Shown in pieces: positions 34,213-43,446 of a stretch of 56,959 bases of DNA (the first letter of the stretch is position 1; each line of letters opens with the position of its first letter). The DNA is taken from the NCBI GenBank assembly GCA_028696165.1, contig JAQVHQ010000019.1, positions 1 through 56,959 of the forward strand, written 5' to 3'. The notes beneath the pieces were generated by a model that had not been told where the DNA came from, ran no database searches, and saw only the letters and a list, made by a program, of their open reading frames with translations. Position numbers and translations under genes: made by a program. The DNA is from Lachnospiraceae bacterium (lineage in GTDB: Bacteria; Bacillota; Clostridia; Lachnospirales; Lachnospiraceae).

Positions 34213-36543
34213 TTAATTTCCCATCAAATCTGTAATGGATATTTTTGATATTTTATAAGAGAACACCCATGCAAACAGAAAGAAAATAACGGGTACAATG
34301 ATTCCCGGTGCGATCATACCCAGGACACTGAATGTGGATGAAAATTCTCCAATTCCAAACATCAAAAATACCTGACCAATCATCCTATTTCCTATGAATT
34401 GTGATACAACTAGTCCAATCATTACACCAAGGATGTTGATCAGCACAAATCGAAGTGAAAAAGATATCCTTATTTTCTCGGCAGATAGTCCCATACTTCT
34501 GTAAATTTCCATATTTCCTGTTTCTGATTGTATTAATTTTGATGTAACAAGTGCTGTTGCAACCAGAATAAAGAAAGCCGAAATCAAATATAGTATGATA
34601 ATCAGAAGATGCATTACCTGCACAATTCCTGCAAGACCTGACCAACTATTTGTATGTACATCAATTCCCTGATAATGCTCCTGCAGATACTTCATGGCAT
34701 AATCTCTAACAGAACCATCCTGGAGTATATAATGTTTACACCAAATATAGCCTGTAATATCTCCTATCTTAGAGTATCCTGCTTTGCTCATTCCAATATT
34801 ACTGCCCATGCCATTGGCACATTGATAAATACCAGAAACTATGTATGACTCCATTCTTCCATCTGCTGCGATTACAACACTATCGCCAATTGATATGTCT
34901 TGCTCACTTGCTACTGTATCCGTAATCAGAATACTATTTCCATCACAGACGTTTCCTTCTATAACATGAAACCATTCCACCTCATCCAATACATTTGCAG
35001 TATATTCATGACCGTTTAATGTGACACTCTCCATTGCCAGTTCATAGGTATCCTCAATTGGTGAATACCAGTTGATGACCCGCTCGATTTCATCCATAGG
35101 TACAGAATTGTTAAATGGCTGCACTCCCAAATCATGTTCCGCCACAGAAAAGCTGTTCATCAGACCTTCTCCATTTGGACCAAGCCATGTCCCCATCTTT
35201 CCAACCACAGATAAAAACAGAACCAAAAGTGCAGATATCATTACTACAGAAATGTATTTTTTCCATCCTGAAAGTACTTCTCGAAGGGCAAGATCAACCA
35301 CAAGTGTTCTTTTTCGTAACTTTGATTGATTTCCTTTTACCTGATCAGTTGTATGATGTAGCGCCTGTATTGGTGCGATTGACAAAACTTTTTTGGTACG
35401 GATCCATAAAAAAATATATAGTATCAGTAAAATAAAAAGTAATATAGCAGCCTCATGCAAAACCGGCATTTTAATCTGAATCATGAAACCAGTGGAGGAA
35501 ACCATGCTTTTGGCTATCTGTGAAGCCAAAAGACCAGATGGTATCATTCCAAAAATTATGGCAAACAATGCAAGCACACCATATAGGAGCAGGTATACAT
35601 TTCGTATTCCGTCACCTTGTAATCCCATCATTTTTAAGATGGCAATATTTTTCTCCTGCTGCGCTAGCATTCCTGATATGTTATGGCTGATCATGACCAG
35701 ACTGAATGTAAAAAGTACGACAGAGAAAATCAGCAAAAATCCAGCCAGTATGTTTTGCAGTAATAACATATAGTTCAGTATCGATGCCTTTTGATAAGTA
35801 AACTCTGTATAGAGAGGAATCTGCGTATTCTCCTGAATCTCGCTATAAAATGCCGCATCTGATAACTTACTTTCTGCCGACTTTTTAATATGGATCATAT
35901 TCCCCTGTTTTCCCAGAACGTCAGATGCACTTGCGTTATTGATGATACTAATAACATCTTCCATATCCGTTTCGGATATCAGGAAACTTTTCATATCAAT
36001 CATGGAACTGCCCATAAATCCATCTGCAAAATATCCTGCTACTGTCAGACTTTTGATTCCATTAGACCTGGATATTTCAAATTGAATAGGTTCTCCAATT
36101 TCCACATCGTATGAAGATGCCATTGCTGGAGAAATATATACATAACCGCTTTTAATTTCAGGAGTTTGTATGATCTCTCCATCCGCATTTATAAAACGAT
36201 ATGGCACCGATTCATCATAGGTTAAAAGCTGTCCTTCATCATCGGAATACTGACCGTTAACTTCATATCCGGCATAGACTAGCGATTGTATGTTCATGCT
36301 TCCAACATCAGGTATGGACTCTATCTCGGCGCTAACTTCATTTGTAATACTACTAGTCCATATCGTAAAATCCCCAAAACCTAATCGTTCCATTTCCGAG
36401 GAAATAGATTCCCTCCCACTAGAAAGAAGTGTGTATGATCCGAAAAGTACCAACATACTGATAAGTATCACGAAAAAGATGCCCAGCAGATTTCCTGTTT
36501 GCTTTTTGCAAATTGCCCGCAACAATATAAGATATTTTTTCAT
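34213..36543 (-). CDS. MacB/FtsX-type ABC transporter permease
   Basis: A 776-residue permease with the FtsX layout found twice: a membrane segment near residue 17, a large extracytoplasmic domain, then three membrane segments (about 260-390). A second single segment (near 425), a second outer domain and three C-terminal segments (about 640-770) follow. Such permeases expel peptides or lipids or work as mechanotransmitters. ATG at 36543 follows GAGGTGG and begins 1 nt after the ATPase stop codon, so coupling is tight. Substrate unknown. Confidence 0.87.
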   Translation of the reverse strand: MKKYLILLRAICKKQTGNLLGIFFVILISMLVLFGSYTLLSSGRESISSEMERLGFGDFTIWTSSITNEVSAEIESIPDVGSMNIQSLVYAGYEVNGQYSDDEGQLLTYDESVPYRFINADGEIIQTPEIKSGYVYISPAMASSYDVEIGEPIQFEISRSNGIKSLTVAGYFADGFMGSSMIDMKSFLISETDMEDVISIINNASASDVLGKQGNMIHIKKSAESKLSDAAFYSEIQENTQIPLYTEFTYQKASILNYMLLLQNILAGFLLIFSVVLFTFSLVMISHNISGMLAQQEKNIAILKMMGLQGDGIRNVYLLLYGVLALFAIIFGMIPSGLLASQIAKSMVSSTGFMIQIKMPVLHEAAILLFILLILYIFLWIRTKKVLSIAPIQALHHTTDQVKGNQSKLRKRTLVVDLALREVLSGWKKYISVVMISALLVLFLSVVGKMGTWLGPNGEGLMNSFSVAEHDLGVQPFNNSVPMDEIERVINWYSPIEDTYELAMESVTLNGHEYTANVLDEVEWFHVIEGNVCDGNSILITDTVASEQDISIGDSVVIAADGRMESYIVSGIYQCANGMGSNIGMSKAGYSKIGDITGYIWCKHYILQDGSVRDYAMKYLQEHYQGIDVHTNSWSGLAGIVQVMHLLIIILYLISAFFILVATALVTSKLIQSETGNMEIYRSMGLSAEKIRISFSLRFVLINILGVMIGLVVSQFIGNRMIGQVFLMFGIGEFSSTFSVLGMIAPGIIVPVIFFLFAWVFSYKISKISITDLMGN

Positions 36544-36544
36544 G

Positions 36545-37291
36545 TTACCACCTCATATCTTCCAGCCATTTTTCAAGTTTTTCTTCTCTCTGTTTGTTTT
36601 TCCCCTCATAATGTGACAGTTTTAGTTCACCTATTATTTTTCCATCTTCCAGATACAGAAGCCGATTTCCCCGAAGTGCAGCTTCCATATCATGGGTGAC
36701 GAGCATAATTGTCTGCCCTGCCTGATTCATTTTAGTAAAAAGATTCAGCACATCCACTGTATTGGCTTTATTTAAAGCTCCTGTTGGTTCATCAGCAAAA
36801 ATAATCTTCGGTTTTCCAATAACCGCCCTGGCTACAGCCGCACGTTGTGCTTCACCACCGGATGACTGCGATGGAAAACGATTCTTTGCTTCTGATAGAT
36901 TCATTTGTTCCAGTAACAACTCTGTCCTTTGTATTGCTTCTTTTTCTGTAAGATTCGTTGAAATGAGCCCCGCCATCTTAACATTCTCTGCTAATGTAAG
37001 GTTACTGACCAGATTCATTTGCTGAAATACAAAGCCGAAATCACTGGCACGCAGTTTCGTAAGTTCTTTTTCTGAAAGCTTCCCGATATCCATTTCCCCA
37101 TATTTTATTTCACCAGATGTAATGCGATCCATACCACTTAAATTGTACAAAAGTGTTGATTTTCCAGATCCAGAGGTACCCATGATCACCGTAAAATCCG
37201 TTTCAAAAATTTCAACATACAGATGATCTAAAATTGTATTATTACCATTTTTTTTCGTAAGATTTTTCCCTGTCAAAATTGCACTGCTCAT
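36545..37291 (-). CDS. MacB-type ABC transporter ATP-binding protein
   Basis: A 248-residue cytoplasmic ATPase partner of the next permease. Walker A GTSGSGKST is at 38-46, the Q-loop follows in FVFQQMNL, the signature is SSGGEAQRAAVARA, Walker B is IIFADEPTGALN and the H-loop is LVTHDMEA. The signature begins SSGGE instead of LSGGE, a minor change. ATG at 37291 has AGGAGG 6 nt upstream and lies 3 nt after the adenylating-enzyme gene. Confidence 0.92.
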   Translation of the reverse strand: MSSAILTGKNLTKKNGNNTILDHLYVEIFETDFTVIMGTSGSGKSTLLYNLSGMDRITSGEIKYGEMDIGKLSEKELTKLRASDFGFVFQQMNLVSNLTLAENVKMAGLISTNLTEKEAIQRTELLLEQMNLSEAKNRFPSQSSGGEAQRAAVARAVIGKPKIIFADEPTGALNKANTVDVLNLFTKMNQAGQTIMLVTHDMEAALRGNRLLYLEDGKIIGELKLSHYEGKNKQREEKLEKWLEDMRW

Positions 37292-37294
37292 TTA

Positions 37295-38647
37295 CTACCT
37301 CCTTTCCGGCTTTATAATCAATGATTTTTTACCAGTTTTTGAATCCGGTAAAATTTGCTCCACAAATTTAATTTCGAATGTGACATAAGTGATATTTTTC
37401 CCGTTTAAGATCTTTTCCATCTGTGTTTTAATCTCTGTCTTTATAGCTTCTTCATCAGCTTGCACTCCAATCTCCGCATATATTTCAAATGCGGTGTCTG
37501 ATATCTGTTTGAACTGATAATCTATCAATCCATGAATACAAAATCCTTCCACAGACAGTGGATGCAGAAAATCTCTTTTACCATCTTTATCCATAAACCA
37601 GAGAATTTCTTCATTACGGCACATCAGTACATCTGCCTTTGTGAACGAAGTGACATCTAACTTTTCATCCTTATGCAATACTAATTGATCGGATATCTGG
37701 TAACGAATTAGTGGTTGTGTATAGTTATATAGACAAGTAAGATACATGTTTCCATCCACGACTTCAATCATATTCATATCATCAAACAGGATCATTTCTT
37801 TGTCCGTATTTCCTTCTACGCCAATGGCTAAGGATTCACTTGCTCCATAAAAATTAATGATTTCAGCACGAAATGTCTTTTGTAAATATTCTTTCAAACC
37901 TCTATCCAAAGGTTCTCCACAGGATATAACCCTTTTGACCGAAACTTCTAATTGTTCCTTTTCTATTAATTCTCCAAGGATTTTTATTGCAGAGGGATAT
38001 CCTATAATAAGATCCGGCTTATATTCATCCATGCACTTACTCCACTCGGTCAGAGGTGTATTAATATCCAGGAATTTTTGACTGGCACCGACCCCATGGA
38101 TTCCATCTCCCACTGCCATTGCACCACCATAACGTCCATCGGTTGCTGCAATGTATAAGATTTTGGGTTTCCCTGCTAATAATTTTAAAATCTGATGATT
38201 ACTCATTCCCCATAGAGCGCCTCTGATAATTCCTGCCAGCATAATGCTCCAGGCTTTTTGATCATATATAAAATATCTTGGAATGCCTGTGCTTCCGGAA
38301 GAATGAACCATATGATATTGATTTTTATAAAGGGAGTTTTTACTCTTATTCTCATCAAACTGTAATAATTTGTTTTGTGTAATATCTTTTGCCGTTATCA
38401 GGCGATCATAATTTTCTAATAACTGCTCTTTATTGATTGTGGGTAGCTCAGAGAGTGAAACAGTCGATATATTTTTCTTATTAAGTCCTGCTTTTTGAAA
38501 GGAATCTCTGTAATACTCGGAATGTGTATATGCGTACTTTATCATTTTTCTAAGCTTTTTCGTTTGTAATTTTTCTATTTTATCTTTTGACTTTCTTACA
38601 TTTCTCCGCATATGTAAAAGCATATATAGTAAATATAAACGATTCAT
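37295..38647 (-). CDS. PaaK/CapK-like adenylate-forming enzyme
   Basis: A 450-residue ANL-superfamily member of the phenylacetate-CoA ligase/CapK group. The phosphate loop is HSSGSTGIPRYF, the adenine motif is INFYGASESLAIG, a PLIRYQISDQ motif carries the conserved Arg/Asp, and a C-terminal PDSKTGKKSLI probably holds the catalytic Lys. It should activate a carboxylic acid with ATP, forming a CoA thioester or an adenylate; the acid is unknown. No carrier protein or NRPS module lies next to it. It sits between MATE and ABC genes with 15- and 3-nt gaps. Confidence 0.8.
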   Translation of the reverse strand: MNRLYLLYMLLHMRRNVRKSKDKIEKLQTKKLRKMIKYAYTHSEYYRDSFQKAGLNKKNISTVSLSELPTINKEQLLENYDRLITAKDITQNKLLQFDENKSKNSLYKNQYHMVHSSGSTGIPRYFIYDQKAWSIMLAGIIRGALWGMSNHQILKLLAGKPKILYIAATDGRYGGAMAVGDGIHGVGASQKFLDINTPLTEWSKCMDEYKPDLIIGYPSAIKILGELIEKEQLEVSVKRVISCGEPLDRGLKEYLQKTFRAEIINFYGASESLAIGVEGNTDKEMILFDDMNMIEVVDGNMYLTCLYNYTQPLIRYQISDQLVLHKDEKLDVTSFTKADVLMCRNEEILWFMDKDGKRDFLHPLSVEGFCIHGLIDYQFKQISDTAFEIYAEIGVQADEEAIKTEIKTQMEKILNGKNITYVTFEIKFVEQILPDSKTGKKSLIIKPERR

Positions 38648-38662
38648 TCATACCTCCATAAA

Positions 38663-40036
38663 TTATGAATTTTTCACAATAATTTCTCTAATGGCTAACT
38701 TTAATCTTCTATATAGATGAAGACCAAATGGAATGGAAAGTGTTTCTGCTAACGCAAAAGCTAACCATACAATGGTAAGCTGATTCATCCATACCCCAAT
38801 CAGTAAAAAAGGAATCAACAAGATTACCTGTCTAATAAATGCCAGATACATACTGTATACGCCATTCCCTAATCCCTGATATACTGCTGCAAAGATAATC
38901 CCTACTGATGAAACAAAGTAACTGATCGACAATAGTCTCATGGCTGGAATTCCAATCTGCATCATATGTTCTGATGCATCAAACAATAGAAGGATTTTAT
39001 CCGGAATCAGTTCCATGATGATAAATACAATCGTCATAACAATACCCGCAATGATAAATGCATATCGTATCGTTTCTTTGATTCGTTTCTCATTTTTGGC
39101 TCCATAGTTATATGCAATTATTGGAATCAATCCATTATTCATACCATTTACTACGATCTGCGCCATATTCTGTACTTTTATTGATATTCCATATATCGCC
39201 ACTGCGGTACTCGAAAACTGGTATAAAATTGTATTAATAAAAATTCCCATCACAGACATAATTCCCTGCATAATTGCAGTTGGTATTCCAACCTTTAGTA
39301 TGTTCACTACCTGTCTGCTTGAAATATGCAGTGTAAAATGAATCGGAATTTCTTTATTTCTTTTCACATTCAGATATATTCCTAATAAACCTCCTGCAAT
39401 CTGCCCGATAACAGTTGCTATTGCTGCCCCTGCTGTGCCTAATGCTGGAAAACCCAGATAACCAAAAATCAATATTGGATCTAAAATCAGATTGACAATA
39501 GATGCCGTCCCAAGAGTTGCAAGGAACAATGTTGATTTTCCAGTAGCTATCAATAATCGATCAAACACCCACTGTGTCATCTGTCCAAATGAAAATAGCA
39601 TACAAATTCGAATATAAGAGATTCCATATTGTGAAATGGTATCATTGCCCTTTGTCTGCCATGCAAAATATGGTTCTACAATTAAAAGACAAAGAATAAC
39701 GATAATCAGATATGCTGCGATAGCCATAACAAATGCAGCTGATGCAGCCTGTTTTGCCTGTTCCTGATCTTTTTCTCCGAGAGCTTTTGACACTCTGGCG
39801 TTTAGTCCAACTGCAAGTCCACATCCTAGCGCAATCATAATAACCTGAATTGGTGTAGCAATAGAAATTCCTGTCAAAGCATCTTCATTAATATGCGAAA
39901 CAAACACACTGTCAACAAGGTTATACATCTGATTCACAAACAGCGAAAAGATGAGGGGGATCGATGTCGATATAATGAGCTTGGGAATTGGCATAGATCC
40001 CATTTTATTATCAGCTGCTATATTTATTGATGCCAT
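38663..40036 (-). CDS. MATE-family efflux transporter
   Basis: A 457-residue membrane protein with about twelve membrane segments in two halves, cation-coupled multidrug/toxin extrusion type. The N-terminal PIPKLIISTSIPLIFSLFVN and VDSVFVSHINEDALTGISI segments and the second-half YNYGAKNEKRIKETIRY are typical. It is the first gene of a seven-gene operon and divergent from a LysR regulator, a common layout for substrate-induced efflux. ATG at 40036 follows AGAGG. Confidence 0.92.
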   Translation of the reverse strand: MASINIAADNKMGSMPIPKLIISTSIPLIFSLFVNQMYNLVDSVFVSHINEDALTGISIATPIQVIMIALGCGLAVGLNARVSKALGEKDQEQAKQAASAAFVMAIAAYLIIVILCLLIVEPYFAWQTKGNDTISQYGISYIRICMLFSFGQMTQWVFDRLLIATGKSTLFLATLGTASIVNLILDPILIFGYLGFPALGTAGAAIATVIGQIAGGLLGIYLNVKRNKEIPIHFTLHISSRQVVNILKVGIPTAIMQGIMSVMGIFINTILYQFSSTAVAIYGISIKVQNMAQIVVNGMNNGLIPIIAYNYGAKNEKRIKETIRYAFIIAGIVMTIVFIIMELIPDKILLLFDASEHMMQIGIPAMRLLSISYFVSSVGIIFAAVYQGLGNGVYSMYLAFIRQVILLIPFLLIGVWMNQLTIVWLAFALAETLSIPFGLHLYRRLKLAIREIIVKNS

Positions 40037-40148
40037 ACATAAACCTCTTTTCCTAACATACCAATACCTCCAGTTTTCCTTATTATGGTACTAATTTATC
40101 ATCTTCTCTTTGCAATAGCCAATACTCATTAGTAATAGTTTCCCATGC

Positions 40149-40178
40149 TTGACGGTTATAGATTGACAGGTCTATAAT
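40149..40178 (+). promoter_or_regulatory. Sigma-A promoter of lysR in the divergent region
   Basis: TTGACG (40149-40154), 18-bp spacer, perfect TATAAT (40173-40178), 43 nt before the lysR start. The region 40037-40148 should also contain the MATE-operon promoter; I see no clear consensus for it, as expected for an activator-dependent promoter. Confidence 0.7.
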
Positions 40179-40221
40179 AAAGACTGGTTAAGGTTAATGA
40201 CTCATACAAAAAGGAGCATAC

Positions 40222-41097
40222 ATGGAATTAAGAGTTTTAGAATACTTTCTCGCCGTTGCAAGAGAACAGAATATTACAGCCGCTGCGGAATCACTACATC
40301 TTTCCCAGCCAACATTATCGAGACAGCTCAAAGATATGGAAGAAGAACTCGGTAAACAGTTATTTATACGCGGAAACAGGAAAATCACTTTGACAGAAGA
40401 AGGAATCTTACTCAGGAAACGAGCAGAAGAAATATTAGATTTGGTAAACAAAACAGAACAGGAAATTATGCTTTCAGATGACGTTATTGCCGGGGATATC
40501 TATATTGGAACTGGTGAATCCGAGGGTGTAAGGCTTCTCATTCGTGCAGGTATGAATTTACAGCAACGATATCCCGATATTCATATCCATACCGTAAGTG
40601 GTGATTCTTATGATCTAATGGAACATCTTGACAAAGGACTCTTTGATTTTGCAGTTCTATGGGATCCGGTTGATTTATCTAAATACGATTCCTTACAATT
40701 ACCATATAAAGATAGTATATGTCTGCTCATGCAAAAAGACAGTCCTCTTGCTGCTAAAGAAAAAATATCTCTTGCAGATTTATCGGAGCTTCCCATTATT
40801 ACATCAAGACAGCAAACGGATAACACCACACTAATGAATACATTAAAAAAACTTGATATGAAGCTTAACATTGTTGCAACCTATAACTTAATTTATAATG
40901 CATCTTTAATGGTGCAGGAAGGTATGGGCTATGCTATCGGATTTGACAATATTATTGATACCTCCGGGAATCGCAATCTGATAACCAAACCTATCTATCC
41001 ACTTACAGAACTTTCCATGAACCTTGTATGGAAGAAATATCCGGTGTTTAACAAAGCATCCAACCTGTTCCTGCAAGAAGTTTCAAAACTAGTATAG
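40222..41097 (+). CDS. LysR-family regulator, divergent from the MATE operon
   Basis: A 291-residue regulator: N-terminal winged helix-turn-helix (MELRVLEYFLAVAREQNITA, then AAESLHLSQPTLSRQLKDME) and a periplasmic-binding-protein-like effector domain from about residue 90 (GDIYIGTGESEGVRLL). The effector is unknown. LysR proteins normally control the divergent gene, here the MATE-adenylase-ABC-hydrolase operon, so it is the likely inducer switch of that system. AAGGAG lies 5 nt before the ATG. Confidence 0.93.
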   Translation: MELRVLEYFLAVAREQNITAAAESLHLSQPTLSRQLKDMEEELGKQLFIRGNRKITLTEEGILLRKRAEEILDLVNKTEQEIMLSDDVIAGDIYIGTGESEGVRLLIRAGMNLQQRYPDIHIHTVSGDSYDLMEHLDKGLFDFAVLWDPVDLSKYDSLQLPYKDSICLLMQKDSPLAAKEKISLADLSELPIITSRQQTDNTTLMNTLKKLDMKLNIVATYNLIYNASLMVQEGMGYAIGFDNIIDTSGNRNLITKPIYPLTELSMNLVWKKYPVFNKASNLFLQEVSKLV

Positions 41098-41125
41098 GTG
41101 GCCATATAGGCCACCTATTTTATTT
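41096..41125 (+). terminator. Intrinsic terminator of lysR
   Basis: AGGTGGCC (41096-41103) pairs with GGCCACCT (41109-41116), followed by ATTTTATTT. The stem starts within the stop codon. Confidence 0.8.
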
Positions 41126-41154
41126 AAAAAACGGCCAACGTATTAAGTTGACCG
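41126..41154 (-). terminator. Terminator of the acetyltransferase gene (shared-sequence type)
   Basis: CGGTCAAC (41147-41154) and GTTGGCCG (41132-41139) pair with one G-U, followed by six T on the minus strand. The core matches the terminators at 30752-30778 and 43920-43948. Confidence 0.78.
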
Positions 41155-41183
41155 CTCTGCCGTTGTAAGACTATTTAAGTCAA

Positions 41184-41759
41184 TTACTTATCCACTTTCT
41201 CATCTGAGATTGTTCTTAAAACTTTACACGGATTACCAACTGCAACAACATTATCCGGAATATCCTTTGTTACAACACTCCCTGCACCAATCACGACATT
41301 GTTTCCAATGGTTACCCCTGGCAAGACCTGCACACCCGCACCAATCCATACATCATTACCAACCGTGATAGGGTACGCATATTCCAGTCCTTGGTTTCTA
41401 CGTTCAGCATCAATCGGATGTCCTGCCGTATGAAAACCACAATCTGGTGCTATAAATACATTATCACCAAATTTTACTTTAGCACCATCTAAGATCATCA
41501 GATTATGATTTGCATAAAAGTTTTTGCCCAATTCAATGTTATATCCATAATCACACCAGAATGGTGCCTGTATATAGAAATCACCATTCGTCTTGCCGAG
41601 CAGACCTTTCAACAGCGGAATCTTGCTATCTAATTCAGATGGCTTTGTATTGTTATATTCAAAACATATATCTTTGCATCTTTCTCGTTCTTTTATTAAA
41701 TCTTTATCATAATTTGCATCGTATAAGATGCCTGCTGCACATTTTTCTTTTTCTGTCAT
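41184..41759 (-). CDS. Sugar O-acetyltransferase (maltose acetyltransferase-like)
   Basis: A 191-residue left-handed beta-helix acetyltransferase of the Maa/NodL/LacA group. It begins with the Maa-type N-terminal domain (TEKEKCAAGILYDANYDKDL), then has hexapeptide repeats. The catalytic His lies in CGFHTAGHPIDAE, and VGNDVWIGAGVQVLPGVTIG is the classical hexapeptide signature. It uses acetyl-CoA; the sugar acceptor is unknown. AAGGAG lies about 10 nt before the ATG. The phzF relic lies just upstream in the same direction. Confidence 0.92.
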   Translation of the reverse strand: MTEKEKCAAGILYDANYDKDLIKERERCKDICFEYNNTKPSELDSKIPLLKGLLGKTNGDFYIQAPFWCDYGYNIELGKNFYANHNLMILDGAKVKFGDNVFIAPDCGFHTAGHPIDAERRNQGLEYAYPITVGNDVWIGAGVQVLPGVTIGNNVVIGAGSVVTKDIPDNVVAVGNPCKVLRTISDEKVDK

Positions 41760-41807
41760 CTTTATAACTCTCCTTCTATTGTAAGTTGGTATATTTCTTT
41801 CACATCA

Positions 41808-41933
41808 TCATACATGAATCACTGATTCTGCGTACAATACAGCCTTGCCGCTAATATACACCCAGTTGCCATCCATTTTTTCATACAAAATCCCACCCCT
41901 TTTAGATGCCTGATACGCTATTAATTCTGATTT
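41808..41933 (-). pseudogene. 3' remnant of a phzF-family isomerase gene
   Basis: An open stretch of 41 codons without a start, bounded upstream by TAA. Its peptide (ELIAYQASKRGGILYEK, then NWVYISGKAVLYAES) matches the C-terminal end of PhzF-like proteins, where a QASxRGG motif is followed by a GKAV strand. The N-terminal four fifths are gone. It lies between a decayed lysR gene and the acetyltransferase. Confidence 0.6.
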
Positions 41934-41975
41934 TTAAGTCGGTCTGCCCAAAACGGAAAGACATGGCATTTGAGA

Positions 41976-42848
41976 ATGAATCGATATATTGCACTGTAAA
42001 AAGTTGTTGAATTAGGAAGTTTCACCAAAGCGGCTGAACTGCTTGGCTATACACAGCCTGCCATGAGCCAGATGATTTCCTCCCTGGAAAATGAACTGTC
42101 CATAAAATTGCTTTCCCGTTCCAGATATGGTGTACATCTCACCATGGAAGGAGAACGGCTCTTCCCTTCCATTCAAAAGTCCGTGGCTCAGTATGCATCC
42201 ATGAAAGAAATTGTCAAGGAGATCAAGGGGCTGGAGACTGGTATCGTCCGTATTGGAACAATTTCCAGCATATCGTGTCACTGGCTCCCACCGCTCATTA
42301 AAGAATTTTGGGAAAGCTATCCAAATGTACAATTTGAAATGCACCAGGGCGATTACACCTCGATTCCCGAATGGATACGTACCGGACAGGCAGACTTTGG
42401 ATTTGTCAATCCAGATGCCCTGGCTCCCCATGTGAAATGTGAATTTCTAAAAGAAGGGGAACTTCGTGCTGTATTACCTAAAGATCATCCTCTTTCCAAT
42501 AAGACTTCTCTTACATTAGAAGATATCGAAAAAGAGCCATTCCTCTTGTTAGAAGAAGGCTCTCTTAGTGAACCCTTGGAAGCATTTAGGAACGCTGGAC
42601 TGACGCCCAATATCCGATTAAGGGTTCACGATGACTACTCCATTTTATCAATGGTTGAAAGTGGATTGGGTATCAGCATATTGCCTGAATTGGTATTAAG
42701 AAAAACAAACTATAATGTTACAATTCTTCCGCTTGATCCTGTTATCAAGAGAAAAATAGGGTTAGTTATGAAAGAGACAGATACGTTGCCAATCGCAAGT
42801 AAATACTTTATTGACTTTCTTATGGACCACATCGATGTTCTCCCGTGA
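41976..42848 (+). pseudogene. lysR-family regulator broken by an early stop codon
   Basis: From ATG at 41976 the frame reads MNRYIAL, then TAA (41997-41999), then KVVELGSFTKAAELLGYTQP and continues without interruption to 42848. The HTH and effector domains are otherwise intact (about 290 codons). A single base change of CAA, AAA or GAA would explain the stop. Restart at ATG 42063 would remove most of the HTH and has no ribosome site, so a functional regulator is unlikely unless the stop is suppressed. It lies divergent from the phzF remnant, probably its former target. Confidence 0.8.
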
Positions 42849-42929
42849 TTCTAATGTTCCAATCACTTTCTAATATATAAGCCGGATTTCCCAATAACAG
42901 GATAATCCGACTTTCATTTCATGCTTTAA

Positions 42930-43325
42930 TTACAGAGTAACAGTCTTAGGATCTTCTGTAAACGAATAGATTGTAGCAGCTCCATTTTCAAAGTACAGAA
43001 CAGTCATCAAATTATCATCTACTGTATACATACTGCTGAGTGCAGCTGTATTATCATCCATCATGGCAACTCTTGCTTCACGGCGCAAATCCTCTTTTAC
43101 AGTTCCTTCCACGCGAATCCACTTGCCCTTACTCATTCCGCAGATTTCAACTTTACCATTCTTCATCATCTGATTGTATACGTTCTTTTTATTGTTTGTT
43201 ACGAAGTAAAGTTTTCCCTCAAATTCACAAACAGCTCCAAATGGGCGAACATGAGGCTGTCCATCTTCCTCTGTTGCTAAATAAAATGTACCACATGATT
43301 TTAAAAATTCCAATGCTTCTTTCAT
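42930..43325 (-). CDS. Pyridoxamine 5'-phosphate oxidase-family protein
   Basis: A 131-residue flavin-binding split-barrel protein. The N-terminal pattern TFYLATEEDGQPHVRPFGAV and the YFVTNNKKNVYNQMMKN strand-helix are typical of small PNPOx-like FMN proteins in Clostridia. The substrate is unknown; true PdxH function is unlikely at this size. Divergent from an HxlR regulator, a frequent pairing for redox or electrophile stress. A promoter TTGTTT-17-TATAAT (43378-43406) serves it. Confidence 0.88.
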   Translation of the reverse strand: MKEALEFLKSCGTFYLATEEDGQPHVRPFGAVCEFEGKLYFVTNNKKNVYNQMMKNGKVEICGMSKGKWIRVEGTVKEDLRREARVAMMDDNTAALSSMYTVDDNLMTVLYFENGAATIYSFTEDPKTVTL

Positions 43326-43345
43326 ATTGTTCGTTTCCTTTCTTA

Positions 43346-43433
43346 TTGACTTTTTTTGTTTTTTCGATTACGATGTCATTATAATTTTAAAGGAACATAA
43401 AAACAAGTACGATATTTAATGATACCAGTATCA
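43346..43433. promoter_or_regulatory. Divergent promoters and dyad between PNPOx and hxlR
   Basis: Plus strand: TTGACT (43346-43351)-17-TACGAT (43369-43374) toward hxlR. Minus strand: TTGTTT (43401-43406)-17-TATAAT (43378-43383) toward the PNPOx gene. The -10 regions lie close together. TGATAC (43420-43425) and GTATCA (43428-43433) form a perfect dyad upstream of the PNPOx -35, a candidate HxlR operator. Confidence 0.6.
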
Positions 43434-43446
43434 GAAAGGATACCAC

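Noticed and set aside
37295-38647. Capsule (CapK) gene role for the adenylating enzyme
   Set aside because: No polysaccharide genes lie around it; the neighbours are efflux and hydrolase genes.
42012-42431. 139-codon minus-strand frame opposite the broken lysR
   Set aside because: The plus strand carries recognisable LysR protein sequence over the same bases.
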